Assembly: GCA_964019165.1 (NCBI GenBank)
Contig: OZ025282.1
Span: 5,637,131 to 5,701,130 of the forward strand
Length of the DNA: 64,000 nucleotides
Source of the DNA: Mastigias papua
Taxonomy: Eukaryota > Cnidaria > Scyphozoa > Rhizostomeae > Mastigiidae
Direction: 5' to 3'
In this document: one piece after another, positions 1-15,465 of the stretch
Layout of the letters: each line of letters starts with the position of its first letter
How positions within the stretch are numbered: position 1 is the stretch's first letter
Notes under the pieces: generated by a model
Seen by the model: only the letters and a program-made list of their open reading frames with translations
Database searches by the model: none
Told to the model about the DNA's origin: nothing
Translations under genes and position numbers: made by a program

Positions 1-317
1 AAGACCTATAATTGAAATGAAAAAACTGAAGAAACTTGACTTATGAAATGTAGAAAGTGTCTTTTGCTTATAATAATTTTTGAAAGAGTAGTTAGGTCTC
101 CAAAGAATAGCAGAATACTAGAAGGTCAATTCACAGAAGAAGACAATAAGAACAGACAATGACAAATATTGATAGTTCTGGGCACAACCTTTGAACTTGT
201 AAAATGAGACACAAAAGAAGCAATTAATATTAGCACAAATAAAACAAACCGAAGTATGGGCAACTCAGATATTACTGCTGAATAAAGAAGTCTCTTGTAA
301 GCATTTCAGACTGAATT
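1..317. other. Downstream flank of NDUFA13, no gene seen
   Basis: AT-rich DNA following the NDUFA13 stop codon on the minus strand. It may contain the 3' untranslated region. I saw no clear AATAAA or ATTAAA on the minus strand and no coding frame. A further 3' exon of NDUFA13 cannot be excluded. Confidence 0.4.
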
Positions 318-3300
318 CTAGTTTCTTTTCAATTCTAGCCCAACAGGTGGAACCCATCTCTTTGTATGATATACACTTTCACCAACTTTCCAATCCTTCA
401 CATCTTTCATAATCAATGCCTCTTCTTCATAATTTTCCTTCAATTCTCTAAGCAATCTAAATGTAAATGAGTGATACAAATTGTTACATGTCATGCACAA
501 TCTTAAAACAATCATTGTTACCACAATGTGATGAATGAAAACAACTTTTTCTCAGAGGAAAATTTAACAAAAACTCTATAGCTCATGAATATAATATTAG
601 ATGTTTCTTGCTGTTCTTTATTCAGTCACAGGTCAAAATGAGATACAAGATTAATGGAACTACAAAGTCATGTGTCATTCTCTAGAAATAGGGTCCAGTA
701 ACCCCAGTGCTGCAGCTTATATTCCCAAGCCTCTATTTCTACCCTACCATCTCCAAATCAATCCGCTTCCCTTACTTCCCCTGAGGTAATCACCAAAGAG
801 TTAGAACCAAAGTTATCTTAAATCTTGGATTACTGGCAGCCAAGATTCTGTCTCAAAACCAAAGAGAGTCTTTTAGCAACCTGCCATCTTCGTTGCCCCC
901 ACTTGGCACAGTCAGTCTATTATTTGCATTGCTACTGCAGAGGTTTCAATGGGATGCAGGCAATAGCTCACTTGCATGCAGGCACACACTCAAGAGCTCA
1001 TTTAGGAGTGATCAACCACACACCCAGTTATACATATTTCTCCTGCTGAGAGTGATATCCAGAATTCACCAAATACTTTGATGCAATGTTTAGTAATAGG
1101 CCAAAAGTATGAGAAACTCTTTTGACACAGAAACTTTTCAACATATGAATGGTCTTGGAATACAAGTTAATTGGTTTCATAAGTGGTGGATCCTATTATT
1201 GATTCAACTTTATTTACAAGACGCAGAATGAAACCTACTGACAGTCCTTAGAAGCAAAGATCTTTTAACTATAACAGTATGGTTATCAAAGCTAAATTCA
1301 TAGTTCATATTGAGTGTTGCAAATACAAAGCTTGGTATATTGTTATCAAATCATTTTTAATCAACTTCATGTTTACTAGGGGAATTGTTAAAAAACAGGC
1401 CTTTTTGCAAGAAATAGCTTGAGTGAGTGGACAAACGGTCACATGATTTCCCTTGTGTGAGCGATCGCTCAGGTGAAGTTATATAAACAATCATGTTGAT
1501 TTCAGAAGTAACATAAAGAACTACTGGGCCACAGGCTTGGCACATGATAAAAAACAACCGCATAATGCTAAAAGCTTTATGAAAACAGCATAAACCTGTT
1601 ATAGATCACTTGCATGTCAATGAAAATTAACCATTATAATGCTCCTAAAAGCACTCGTGCAATGGCTAAATACCCCATTATTAAATTCATTGATACCTGT
1701 AAATCGAGAGGCATCATGCTATAAGATGTTTCTTATCTGTATCTCTGAGTTTCAAAACTCATATGTTTGAATTTGAAATTGAGTTGAAAAGAAAGAACAC
1801 CTCTACAATGTGTTATTTTATCAAGCATATGCATAAAAATGCATGGAAGTAGAAGTGGTGTAAGTTGATTTACATAGGCATTAACAAGAAAATAAAATGA
1901 ATAAGAGTAGAAAAAATTCCAGCAGCGACCACCCCAGATGGGCAAATACATTTGATGACAACTTTCACATATTTTGACAACAGGACTAGTGATTTTCTTC
2001 CAAAATTACAGAGCGATGTTCAACAAGATTTAGCGCTGTGTACAACCGATCAAAAGCTCCTGTGGTTTGGTTTCTGTGTGTGCTGACATGATCACAAGCG
2101 ATCGCTTGTGTGAAACGAAAAGACCTGCAAAAAGGGCAGTATCAGACATAAGCAATGTTTAAGCACATCATCAAAAATATAATGGTTTGTTATCATAGGT
2201 AACATTGACTCACCTTCGATCATACTCTGCTTGTAGTATGGGCAGCAAAGCTATTCTTCCTGCCATTGTTTCCTTTTCCAACTCCCTACAGTAAGCAACA
2301 AACTTTTTAGTCAGTGCCTTAAAAATGGGCTGAAGGTAGTATAGTATAGGGAGTATAGAAACTAATAGAAAAATCACTATCTTTTCTTTACTATACACCT
2401 TACCACACTGTGCCATATTGTCCATTACCAAAACAATGCAGCTGTATACAACCATGATAATAGTAATGACTTCAAATTCCAGGCTCATAGTATGTAATTT
2501 TGAATGCTGATTTCATAAATCCCTCATTTACAACTGAACAATGGAAAGGTACAAAAAGACATTGAATCATCAAGTACCACAATACTGCTATCTGCTATTA
2601 TTACGTTTATTGTCATTTCTCAGCTATTCTGAAAGACTAAAAAGTGTCATACATTAGGCAGATTTGGCTGCAACAAAACAGATAGATATGGTCCAGTGGC
2701 GTCTTGCACTATATCATGTATTAGTATCTGTTCAAGATCTGAACTGGATTTAATTATTTAAAATACCAGCATACCAGATATTCTTGGTTGCCCAAAAAAA
2801 TCGAGAAATTTTCTATCAAAATCACAGGAGATATCACTAAAAAAGTGCTATATTCTGCAGACTGGCACAAAATAGCTGCGTTACTTACCTGTACTACTGC
2901 AAAGTCGATATGCACTGTCACTGACGCTAAATAGGGATGACAAGTGATGCGCCAAAAATATTTCGGTCTAACAAATAATACTTGGTAACTGATGAAATTT
3001 CACCCAGTTGTAAAAGTATATATGGTACAACCAGATATTTAAGAAAGCCGTCTAAATTGCCATAATGAAGTGAGATTTCCTCGAAAACTGCTCTGGTTGA
3101 GATAGATCTAAATATCCATAAGCAACATGAGCAATGAGTTGCCAAGAAAGTAGCAAAAGGCTACAAAAATAGGGCTGAATCTACCTCATTTTTCGATTGC
3201 ATCTTATGATTGTATAAAATCCATATGACATAACAAGCCCACATCCTAAGAACATCGCAGCACCTGATACGCCTCTTTTTGGCAAATTTCTTGCAAACTC

Positions 3301-3372
3301 AATTGCAGGATAGCCTCCAGCACGCGGCAGATCCTGCTTGTAGGGAATCTTCTTCCCAAATGTGGACGCCAT
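318..3372 (-). CDS. NDUFA13: NADH dehydrogenase [ubiquinone] 1 alpha subcomplex subunit 13 (GRIM-19)
   Basis: Accessory subunit of mitochondrial complex I, in the inner membrane. Coding exons on the minus strand are 3372-3185, 2285-2214 and 456-318; both introns are GT-AG and the joins keep frame, giving about 132 residues. The start region carries the family signature [22 protein letters not shown], followed by one membrane segment at about residues 36-55 ([16 protein letters not shown]). Exon 2 gives [15 protein letters not shown]. Exon 3 gives [20 protein letters not shown] and then RWVPP. These blocks match human GRIM-19 in order. The C-terminus ends soon after RWVPP, roughly 15-18 residues earlier than human; this part of the family varies, but a missed last exon is possible. 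The ATG at 3372 precedes the conserved N-terminal block. A TIR-flanked repeat begins only about 75 bp upstream of the start. Confidence 0.93.
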
Positions 3373-3446
3373 TTTTTGAACTATGGAGCTGTTAATCTCG
3401 TTTTGAAGTTATCAAAAGAGGCCGGCAAAAGATGAACAGAAGCTTA

Positions 3447-3895
3447 CTCTCCAGTCCGGAATAGAAGGGGGTGGCAATAAGTGGGGGGGGGGGTTGGAAA
3501 AAAGTCCCAAAGTTAATAAGCGGGGGAGGATAGGAAAAGCTCCAAGGTGAACGTCTATGGGGTGGGCTGTTATAAATGGATGTGGAGAGAAGACCAACAT
3601 ATGCATTGGATAAAAAACTTTAACTTTTTGAAAAAAAATTATTACGTTTATTACATAATTCTAGCGGTCGGCTGCGTTTTCAGTGCTTCTTGCAGCAATT
3701 ATGCATTTCACATTAGCATCTTTTCAGCGCAACAAACATTCACAATGAGTTACTTTCGTCGAACAATTCTTGGTCTGGTTGGGAAAATTTCCTCTTGCCT
3801 CAAAATTAATAAGCGGGGGGCTGCAATAAGAATGTCCTGGTGTGCATTTTTTGAAAAAATAAATAGTCGGGGGACGTTTATTCCAGACTGGAGAG
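3447..3895. mobile_element. MITE with TA target-site duplication
   Basis: A 449-bp non-coding element with inverted ends: it starts CTCTCCAGTCCGGAATA and ends with the near-exact complement TATTCCAGACTGGAGAG. TA dinucleotides flank both ends (3445-3446 and 3896-3897), as expected for Tc1/mariner-type insertion. The interior is rich in G runs and twice carries AATAAGCGGGG. It sits about 75 bp upstream of the NDUFA13 start codon, so it may overlap that promoter or 5' UTR. The open frames across it look incidental. Confidence 0.75.
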
Positions 3896-4320
3896 TAGTT
3901 GAGTATTTTGTCTCTCTTCCTTGTCATATCCTAGAAAATGTATAATGCATATATCCGTTCAGTTCTTATGAAACAGCGGTGCACTTAACAAATCAGTGAA
4001 TTCAAAATACATGCAACATTATCCTCAAATAGTCTTGGCTTGCAGTTTTTCCTTGAATTAATCTGCTTAGAGCAAATGCCACAGTCTTTTAATTTTATCA
4101 GAAATCATCTACATGTATTTCAAAATGTTTCTGTAGGCAAAAACTGCTACAAACAAGCAATTAATGGCTACTGCTCTTAACTTTATAGCCTATTCTTTAA
4201 TAACAACAAAATAATATTGTCAAATTTTTTTCAATAATTAAAAATTTTATGACTCTTAAAGTGTAAAACAGAGCAAACAACTTCAACACTCATTTAACAA
4301 GATGGTTTTTGCCAAATACT
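3896..4320. other. Intergenic between NDUFA13 and PPIB
   Basis: No coding signal. On the minus strand, ATTAAA hexamers near 4088-4093 and 4195-4200 lie downstream of the PPIB stop and are candidate polyadenylation signals. Confidence 0.4.
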
Positions 4321-6948
4321 TTACTCTCTATCTACATTAAAGGGTTTGTCTAGAGGCAAAATTCCACTATCTGCAATCACACAGTCTTTCTTGGGTGTAG
4401 TTCCATCAACATCTGTGTCCTCAACTTTCTTAACAACATCCTTTAGCAAGAAAAAGATATTTCCATTAACAAATTATTGAATACAGATGGTCAACAAAGG
4501 AGTAAAATGGATTAACATTACTATTTATAAAATATTGTCCATTTTTATTTCCACTCCTGTGCACTTTTCTGGCAAGCTATGTAACTCCATAAAATTCTAA
4601 ATCATAATGCTACTTTTCATATCAGTAAATGAGCTCAAGCTATGCAGTATCATATTACATTTGAAAGCTAACAGAGCTAAAATCTTACCATGCCACTAAC
4701 TACTTTGCCAAATACAACATGTTTCCCATCCAACCATGATGTTTTTATTGTGGTTATAAAAAACTGGGAGCCATTTGTGTCTTTACCAGCATTAGCCATA
4801 CTGAGCCACCCTGGGCCATAATGTTTGATTTTAAAGTTTTCATCATCAAACCTTTCTCCATAAATACTTTTTCCTAAAAATACACATACAAAAAAAATGA
4901 AAGATATATCAGACACAAAGACTGCATATTTCAGGGCACTGCCTAATAGCCAAGATTGAAATAAAACCTTCCACAAGATAGACAGGAGTAAAGGTCAGTA
5001 TCTATCAATTTGTAATTCATAATAAAAATACTCCTACCTCCTGTTCCATCTCCATTGGTAAAATCACCACCTAAAATAAAGTATATTGCCACTCACAAAA
5101 AGCTATCTATGGACTTTATAGAAAATCATTGAGATACAATTTATTCAGACAATATTCTGAACTCTTAGGTCCCTAATAAACAGCTTGCAAGCAATTCCAC
5201 TTGAAGATCTAGTGTTACAGACATGCTAGGATGTTTAAACTGGGAAACTTAGGAGTCACGCAGGACACATCTTGAACTAAATTATTACATAAAATATTTA
5301 CTTGTCAGGTTGCTTTAAAGCTATCTGTATATTTTCAAATAAACCACTGCAGAAACCCACAAAATTCACATTCCAAAAAGCTCATGCCTAAATTTACTAG
5401 GGTTGATGTTGTCAAAAATTCTAAAATGGAACAGTCTGCTAGAATATATAGTCAATCAAACAAATTCAGACATCTTTTTGACTTATGCAAAATGTACTTC
5501 TCAGAGAATGAATAATTGTGTTTATTGTTTAGCATATACATTTGTATTGACAAATATGTCATTAAATGTTTCTCCAATGATGATGATGATGATGAACAGG
5601 GGGGCACTTACTAATTGTTCATGTTTTTCTGACCCCTATAGCTTATTAGGACCCCCATTATTAAATTTCAAGGAATGAAAAATTCTCTGGAGGTTTTCTC
5701 CTTCAGAAAATAAATTTCTCTTCAGTATGGAAACAGTGTTTCTTTCACAAACCAAGTGTGTTAAAGTGCCATTAGATTTTAGAAATAATTCTGACCTTTC
5801 ATTTATTAAGACCCCCATTTATCACATGTTACAAATGTTTCTCATTCCCCATTAACTAAGACCCCCCTCTTTATTAGGAACCTAAGAGCATATACTTTAC
5901 ATCATAACATCTGGTCATATGTCTAATTTCTCTTAAGCTATGCATGTGGCATTCGAAGTGCCAAGTAAGTACCTGTTGATTGCCAGTCAAATGCATAGAT
6001 AAGTTGCCAAAGAAAAAAGGTATGTTGACTTGATGCAGTAATACAACGTATTGACATGGGTTCCATTCCTATAAATAATGTTCTTGGAATATAGAAAGTT
6101 ATTTGTCACATGTACAAACACTTGCTGTATTAGTGAAAACAATTAGTAAGTAACCTTGTATCATGAATTCTTTGATCACCCGATGAAACTTGCTTTTCCT
6201 GTACCCAAAACCTTTCTGGAAAAAGGAGCCAAGATTACAATAGAACAACAAACAGCTATCACAGTAAATATATGATAACAAATATGCATTGATTTCTACA
6301 ATGAGAGAAATATTTACCTCATGTGTTGACAATGCAACAAAATTCCTCACAGTTTTTGGGACAGTTTTCCCAAAGAGACCAATCACTATTCTTCCAATTT
6401 TCTTGCCTCCAATCTCAACATCAAAGTACACCTAGGAAGGAATTGGCATATTTCACAGGAACACGATAAAAAATCTCATACGAATTCTGATAACATTTTA
6501 TCACAACAGGAATAGGTGTTACAACTAAGATGCGACCTCACTATTTTGTCTTCAATAAATAACTAAAAATAAACACCTACTCAAATATTATATTAGTAAA
6601 TCATTCAGATATAATGAACTGTATCTGAATGATTTACTGTAATGATAAGGTGCACGTAAATCCATTATGACAATTAGGCCTATCTCCGCGGCAAATAATT
6701 TGCATAATATGCAAATCTACTTTGAACCATTTTGAAAGTTGCATCTTTTCTCTATGCGACTATGAAGTACATGGTACCTGTTCTGTGACTTTTGGTCCTT
6801 TCCCTTTCTTTTTTGCCGCGTTTGAAGACACAATATGCTGGCAAAGCAAGAAAACACCCAGAGCAACACTCAGACCTGCAACTATCTTCATGATTCGTTT
6901 GAATTTTATGTTCCTTTGTAGCCAGTTGCACCGGAGTCCAAGGGCCAT
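4321..6948 (-). CDS. PPIB: Peptidyl-prolyl cis-trans isomerase B (cyclophilin B), ER form
   Basis: Proline isomerase of the secretory pathway that assists folding of procollagen and other cargo in the ER. Six minus-strand exons: 6948 (or 6891)-6778, 6431-6318, 6215-6155, 5070-5038, 4873-4689, 4440-4321. The fourth is a 33-nt mini-exon encoding [11 protein letters not shown], and all joins keep frame. Two in-frame ATGs exist. The second (6891) directly begins a signal peptide ([17 protein letters not shown]) ending in NAAKKK, so I prefer it; the first adds 19 residues. The core matches human [24 protein letters not shown], then [12 protein letters not shown] with the catalytic Arg, then [18 protein letters not shown], then [12 protein letters not shown]. 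The C-terminus ends FNVDRE rather than human AIAKE and lacks KDEL, as usual in this family. It is divergent from ABHD8. Confidence 0.95.
5573..5880. repeat. GAT microsatellite and repeated TTATTAAGACCCCC phrase
   Basis: Inside the PPIB intron. A short GAT run (5577-5595) is followed by repeats of a TTATTAGGACCCCCATTA-like phrase near 5643, 5803 and 5850. The phrase resembles low-copy repeat material at 10880-10910 in the opposite orientation. No coding potential. Confidence 0.45.
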
Positions 6949-7604
6949 CCACCAGACTCTTATTACTAACCTTATTTAGGCCTTATGAATGGAATCGAGA
7001 TTAGCGGAAGAAAGGGAATCATTGGGTAGCATACCGGTCGGTCACTAAGTCTCACTTCCGTCATTTACGTAGCAACGTTCAAGTGAATACAATTCCTACA
7101 TACATAAAGTAATATCACAAGTTTTATAAAGAAGTCAAGTTTAACGGTTCCTACATTCGTAACTACTTAGGTAAAGACGATGTGATGGAGAGTGTATGAT
7201 TCAACTAGGGAACACCTGCACCTAGCAGAAGAGGACATTTTATGTTAGTTTTGTCTCCTCAACAGGATATTTGAAATTGAATCCGCGGGTTTGAAATCCA
7301 ACATTGCATTGTGGCAAGAGTCAAGTGTGAAATGAGGTTCAAAGCATTTGATTCATGGATCAGCCTAGCTGGGACCCGGGTTGAGCTGTTGGCTAGACAC
7401 AAGTGAACTTTTCAATCTTCATTTTTTCGGTCAAGGAAGCACTTACCTTTAATCCCAATATATTCAAATTCTTCTTCTAGCGTGGATAGAGGCCAGGTAG
7501 TTTGCATATACCGAAACTGCTGATAGCCGAATTGCAAAACCATGACCAGTAGCTTTTTAAGTCATGCACTTTGAAGTACTCATAGCCATGATGGTTGAAG
7601 TGCA
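6949..7604. promoter_or_regulatory. Divergent PPIB/ABHD8 intergenic region
   Basis: About 650 bp separate the PPIB start (minus) from the ABHD8 start (plus). This arrangement implies promoters for both genes here, possibly a shared bidirectional one. I see no convincing TATA box or named motif, so the assignment rests on position only. Confidence 0.4.
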
Positions 7605-9755
7605 ATGGAAAGGAAACTTATAATGGCTGTAAGTACAGCATCAGAATCATCTAACAAATCAGTAAAGACATTTTTCAAGAAGTCAAAAGTTGGGCCTACG
7701 GACTCATCCGAAAATTGGTGTAAATCTACCATTTTACAAGTTGATAGAAGTCGATTTATACGAGTATTACAGGCTCAGCCTCTTCAGTTGTCACACACTA
7801 GCCTTCCTTTGATGAATAGCATAGAGGAAATGAAAATCTTCTTTCTGCATGGTGTTGGAGGATCAGCAGATATTTGGAAAAATCAAATGGTGTATTTCAA
7901 TGCAAGAGGATATGAAACAATTGCACTTGATTTACTTGGCCACGGAAAAAGCTCAAAACCACGCTCAGCAGCATTGTACAGTTTCGAGAATCTTGCAAAA
8001 GATGTTCTGTACATATTTGACATTTTTCATGGAAAACGAAATATTATAGTTGGACACTCATATGGGGCATCATTTGCTACTCTTATTGCATCGGAAAGAA
8101 AGAGAGCTGTCTCAAAGGTTGTGCTGATAAGTGGTGGCCCACCTACATCTCTAAGACCTGAGAGAATGTCGGTGTTTTGCCTTCCACTTCCAATATTTGG
8201 TGCACTAAAACCTCTTGTAGTGTATAGATACAGATCGTAAGTAGTTTCCTTTTATTCTTTGTTTTACATTTCATTATAATCTTGCCTGTTATTAGCTCAT
8301 ACTTTACATCATAAGAGCTATATCTGCATTCATTTCTAGTTGGTTATATATTAGAGCAGAAATCTATTTGCAATTGTTGTATATAGCCTAAGTCTAAATA
8401 TTTAATAGTCTTAACATATCTTTGTATTTCACATAATTTTCAATTGCTGTAATCATCATTTATTTAAAGATTCTTTTTGTCAACTTGTCACCTGAGATTT
8501 ATTTTTACTTCATAGGATGGCATTTCATTCAAATCCCTCTCAATATAGTGGCTTTTCATTACCTGCATATGCATTAAAGGCTATTATGCAAGGCCAGGTA
8601 TGAAAACGATTTCAGCATTTGTCTGTGTGTCAGCATTTGAATATATTAAGGTTGCGTCTTCATTTTTCTTAAGTTATCATACATAATTGGCAACTTTCAG
8701 TATATATATTCGATGTGTCTATACAAGCAGCATTTGGTTATTCCCTAGCATTGGCCACAAGGTAATGAGGAGTTCCATGCAGATTTGCTTGTACCTGTCA
8801 TTTTGATTTATGGCAGAAGTGATAAATTTGTCACCTTAGAGGAAGAGGAATGGACAAAAGAGGTATTCTTCATCTTTAGTGAACAATTAAGTTGAAAATA
8901 ACTGTAAATATAAACTACTGGTCAATTTTGCCATCATCTATTCAATAGCCATGCATAATATGTTGAAGTCAAAACCATAATTGAAAGCTAAAGATAATGG
9001 TGATAAGTATTTCAGAGCTGAAAGTTGTGTAGTTTTTTCCATTTCTATGCTTTTATTTGGAAACTAACTATAATCTTCATAAAATTTTCTTTAATACTTT
9101 ATTTAGTAATGTCATCAATTACTTGATCTCCACAGATCATTTATGGTTCATATTTAGAAATTGTTGAAGATGCAGGACATATGGTTATGATAGAGAAGCC
9201 AGAAGTGTATGTTTGCTTTTCCACCATATTGTTACCATGGAACATTAATATTTATGTATAGACAATAGGATTTAGGAGATATGAAAGGTAAAAGTACAAG
9301 TAAATAGCTGGCATAAATATTTTCTGGGAGACAAAAGTAATTTTAGTTACTATCATAGTGGCATAGATAACTGATGATGAGATATGATGATATATTAAAG
9401 GAAGCTTATTTGTAAATGATGCCACAAGTGGTATTACTGCTGAAACTGCTAGGTTTCAATTGGATTTTATCAATTATCATGTAAATTATCTTTTTCCCTC
9501 AGAGTGAATGAAATGATCCTTCGCTTTCTAAATCGGGATGCAACAACAAGATCAATGGTAGATCTTTCTGCAGAACCTGTAAATATCCAAAGTAATATTC
9601 ATTTGAATGGGACAGCCAGCTGTCATATGTTTGGCAGCTTTATAAACAAAGACCTTCTGCATGATGATATAGCAGGTGTGTCAAAGTCAATAAGTAGACC
9701 TGCATCTCGATTGTCCAGGCATGGATCAGAGAAAAGAACAAAGATTGGGTTATGA
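7605..9755 (+). CDS. ABHD8: Alpha/beta hydrolase domain-containing protein 8
   Basis: Predicted serine hydrolase of the ABHD8 group; its substrate is not established. Five exons: 7605-8236, 8516-8597, 8749-8862, 9136-9206, 9503-9755, all GT-AG and in frame, giving 383 residues. The fold landmarks are visible: oxyanion-loop motif FFLHGVGGS (about 79-87), DLLGHGKSS (109-117), nucleophile elbow VGHSYGASF with Ser152, acid Asp263 in YGRSDKFV, and His291 in EDAGHMVMIEKPE. Human ABHD8 has the same blocks in the same order. The third exon must use the acceptor at 8747-8748, because the CAG acceptor at 8699-8700 runs into an in-frame TAG. The N-terminal ~70 residues and the C-terminal ~65 residues after the hydrolase fold are low in recognisable motifs. 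An alternative in-frame start exists at 7623. Confidence 0.93.
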
Positions 9756-13231
<3,476 letters not shown>

Positions 13232-15400
13232 TTGAGTAAATTTATATAGTGATTATTAATCCTACAAGATTGGTTTTTGCTTTTTCTGTTTTTGCATTTA
13301 CATGCTGCATAGAGCATCTATTTTCTACCCCTATTTCAGACTGTTTTGCATATTTAAGTATGCTATAATCAAATAGCCTGCAGTTTGAAAGTACCACCCT
13401 TATATCAGCTGGTTGAGGCAAATGAAATCTGAGTCCTTTACATTGTTAAGAACTGCCTGAAATGTATGATTCATGACAACTGATCTCACTGTTACAATAT
13501 GACTGAATGACTTGCCAAAAGGATATATGGTCAAGCTTTTGCTTTCATTCTTATCTGTATTTTTGGGAGATTGGTTTTTCTGTAGTGTTACAGATCATGA
13601 TGAATTTTATCTGCTCTGGCAAAAACATAGCAATGCCCGTACAGCAGGAAAACAATACCAGTGCATTTAGTAACAATACCAGTGCATCAGTATAAAGGAA
13701 GTGTTTTTTGATGTAGCAGGGAACATGTTTATACCCCTGCTTTTAGCTGTAGAAATTTTATAGATCTTTTCTCGATAGCTTAACATCTAGATATCCTTTG
13801 CCAATACCTGTAATCAATACTGTACTAAAGAGTAATTTAGATCATAGATAGTTAATTGTAATCTTCCTCTACTGTAGTATGGTACAGAACTAAAGCCAAT
13901 ACTGTCAAGAGGGCAGGGTAGCCAGGGTAAAGTCCCAGGGTCAATACAAATTGAAAATTTATTTGTTGTTAATCTAAATCTACTCTGGTTTAAGTGAAGG
14001 GAAAAGATACAGTGACATGAGGGTAAGGGAGGCAAGAAAAGTTTAAACTAGTGGCATCAGTGGCTTAGTAAATTCGAGCAGTGGCTTGAGAAGATATCTT
14101 CCATTCCCTCTCTGTAGTGCTCAGAGAGCTCTATAACATTTACAAGCTAGCTACTCAAGTGAAGTAAATAGTGACACAGTGCTTTGACTCACTGTTTTTG
14201 GAGTAGGGAACTCTGAACAATTTTTTAGATCTGCTGGAAGAGGCTTGTGCTTTGGGGAAAGCCTGGATATCTGATTAAATTTCACCAATAGAGATAGTTG
14301 TGTCTATTTAAGTGCAACCTATATCAGGAATATGTGACATGGATGATGTCTCTTTCTGGGAGTACTGGCATGGGAAGTTTCCTTTCTAGCATTGACATGT
14401 GGGGATACAATAATACATTAAACTATATTTGTGCTACCATGTATTTGTGTGAAGGCAAAAGTAACGTAATGAATCTCCGGTGTGAGCTTTACACGGAATG
14501 CACTCTGCTTTAGAACAGGAGCTATTCCAGGCACAGTACTACCAATTAAACAGTTGGAGTAGGAACACTGGAGCATATTTTAGAGTGTGGGGGCTGGGGA
14601 TGAGTTGCAAGTCCATATAGAAGTATGTAACAATGGGGTCGGGGGCAGAGGGCCTGAAAAATTTTTGCAATCCACGCCCTATAATTCAGCGGGAAACGCC
14701 CTGTTTGAATATAGATATGCATCCTGTCTTGGTAGAAAATGGCAGATAAAGTCATTGAAATGTTGGTGAGAAAATTGAATAGACCTAACAGCTACTCTAA
14801 AGATTGTGGCCAGGTCAGGTAAAATGATAGAGACATGTTTTCAGAGCAGCAAGATCATGTTAAGCGTTAGGCGATGAAGAACACAGAACCCTTCCTTGAC
14901 TTAACATGTTTCTGAGATTTTTGGACCAGTGTATGGCACCAAGCTTGGAAAAAAACTTGGGTTATTTACCTCCAATAGGTCCTGATGACTCCGGCATTGG
15001 TACTTTTTAAATTTGAATTAACTTTAACGTGGATAAAGGAGATATACTTTCTTTTGGATCGAATGCCTCAATCTTGACATCATACATAAGCAGAAGAGTG
15101 GGGTACTGCAGCCCCAGCTCTCCCCCCCAGCTCCCCCCCCCCCAGCTCCGGCGTGCCTGTGAGGGGACTACACATAAAAGTGAAGGCTAAAAACAATAAA
15201 ATAACAGGATAATAGCTGAAGATTAAAGAGGCTCTGCATATTATGTGGGAGGGACCCAGCCTTAATAAACAGGTTCAGCACTATAATTTCTCATTAGCTT
15301 TCTAACTATTGTGTAACGGTTCTCGTTCTCTTCTTTTTTCGAATAGTTTTTTCGCTTGATCTTCGATTGATTTTACAACGTATGTTCTATTAGTACTCAT
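13232..15400. other. Intergenic downstream of AK6
   Basis: No gene recognised. A 16-bp word AACAATACCAGTGCAT is tandemly repeated twice near 13651-13689. A C-rich low-complexity stretch lies at 15118-15145. A minus-strand open frame at 15302-15487 reads like charged protein (SIEDQAKKLFEKRRERE) but abuts the Penelope-like terminus and is not recognised. Confidence 0.4.
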
Positions 15401-15402
15401 TG

Positions 15403-15465
15403 TTAATTTCAGTAACTGACGATGGATTTGAGTAAATCCGAAACATGTCTTACACATTGAAATCA
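15403..15465 (+). ncRNA. Hammerhead-ribozyme-like motif, probable Penelope-like element terminus
   Basis: The hammerhead core is readable on the plus strand. CTGACGA lies at 15416-15422. A hairpin GGATTT-GAGT-AAATCC follows as stem II (15424-15439), then GAAA, then a palindromic ACATGT as a tiny stem III, then the cleavage-site C at 15449. Stem I forms GTAA (15412-15415) with TTAC (15450-15453), and then ATTTC (15406-15410) with GAAAT (15459-15463) across an internal loop. One extra T sits between CTGACGA and stem II, so this is a deviant core. Hammerheads with short palindromic stem III are known from Penelope-like retroelements. Activity is not shown by sequence alone. Confidence 0.55.

Noticed and set aside
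5590..5880. CRISPR-like repeated phrases
   Set aside because: Spacing is irregular, copies are few and diverged, and the genome is eukaryotic.
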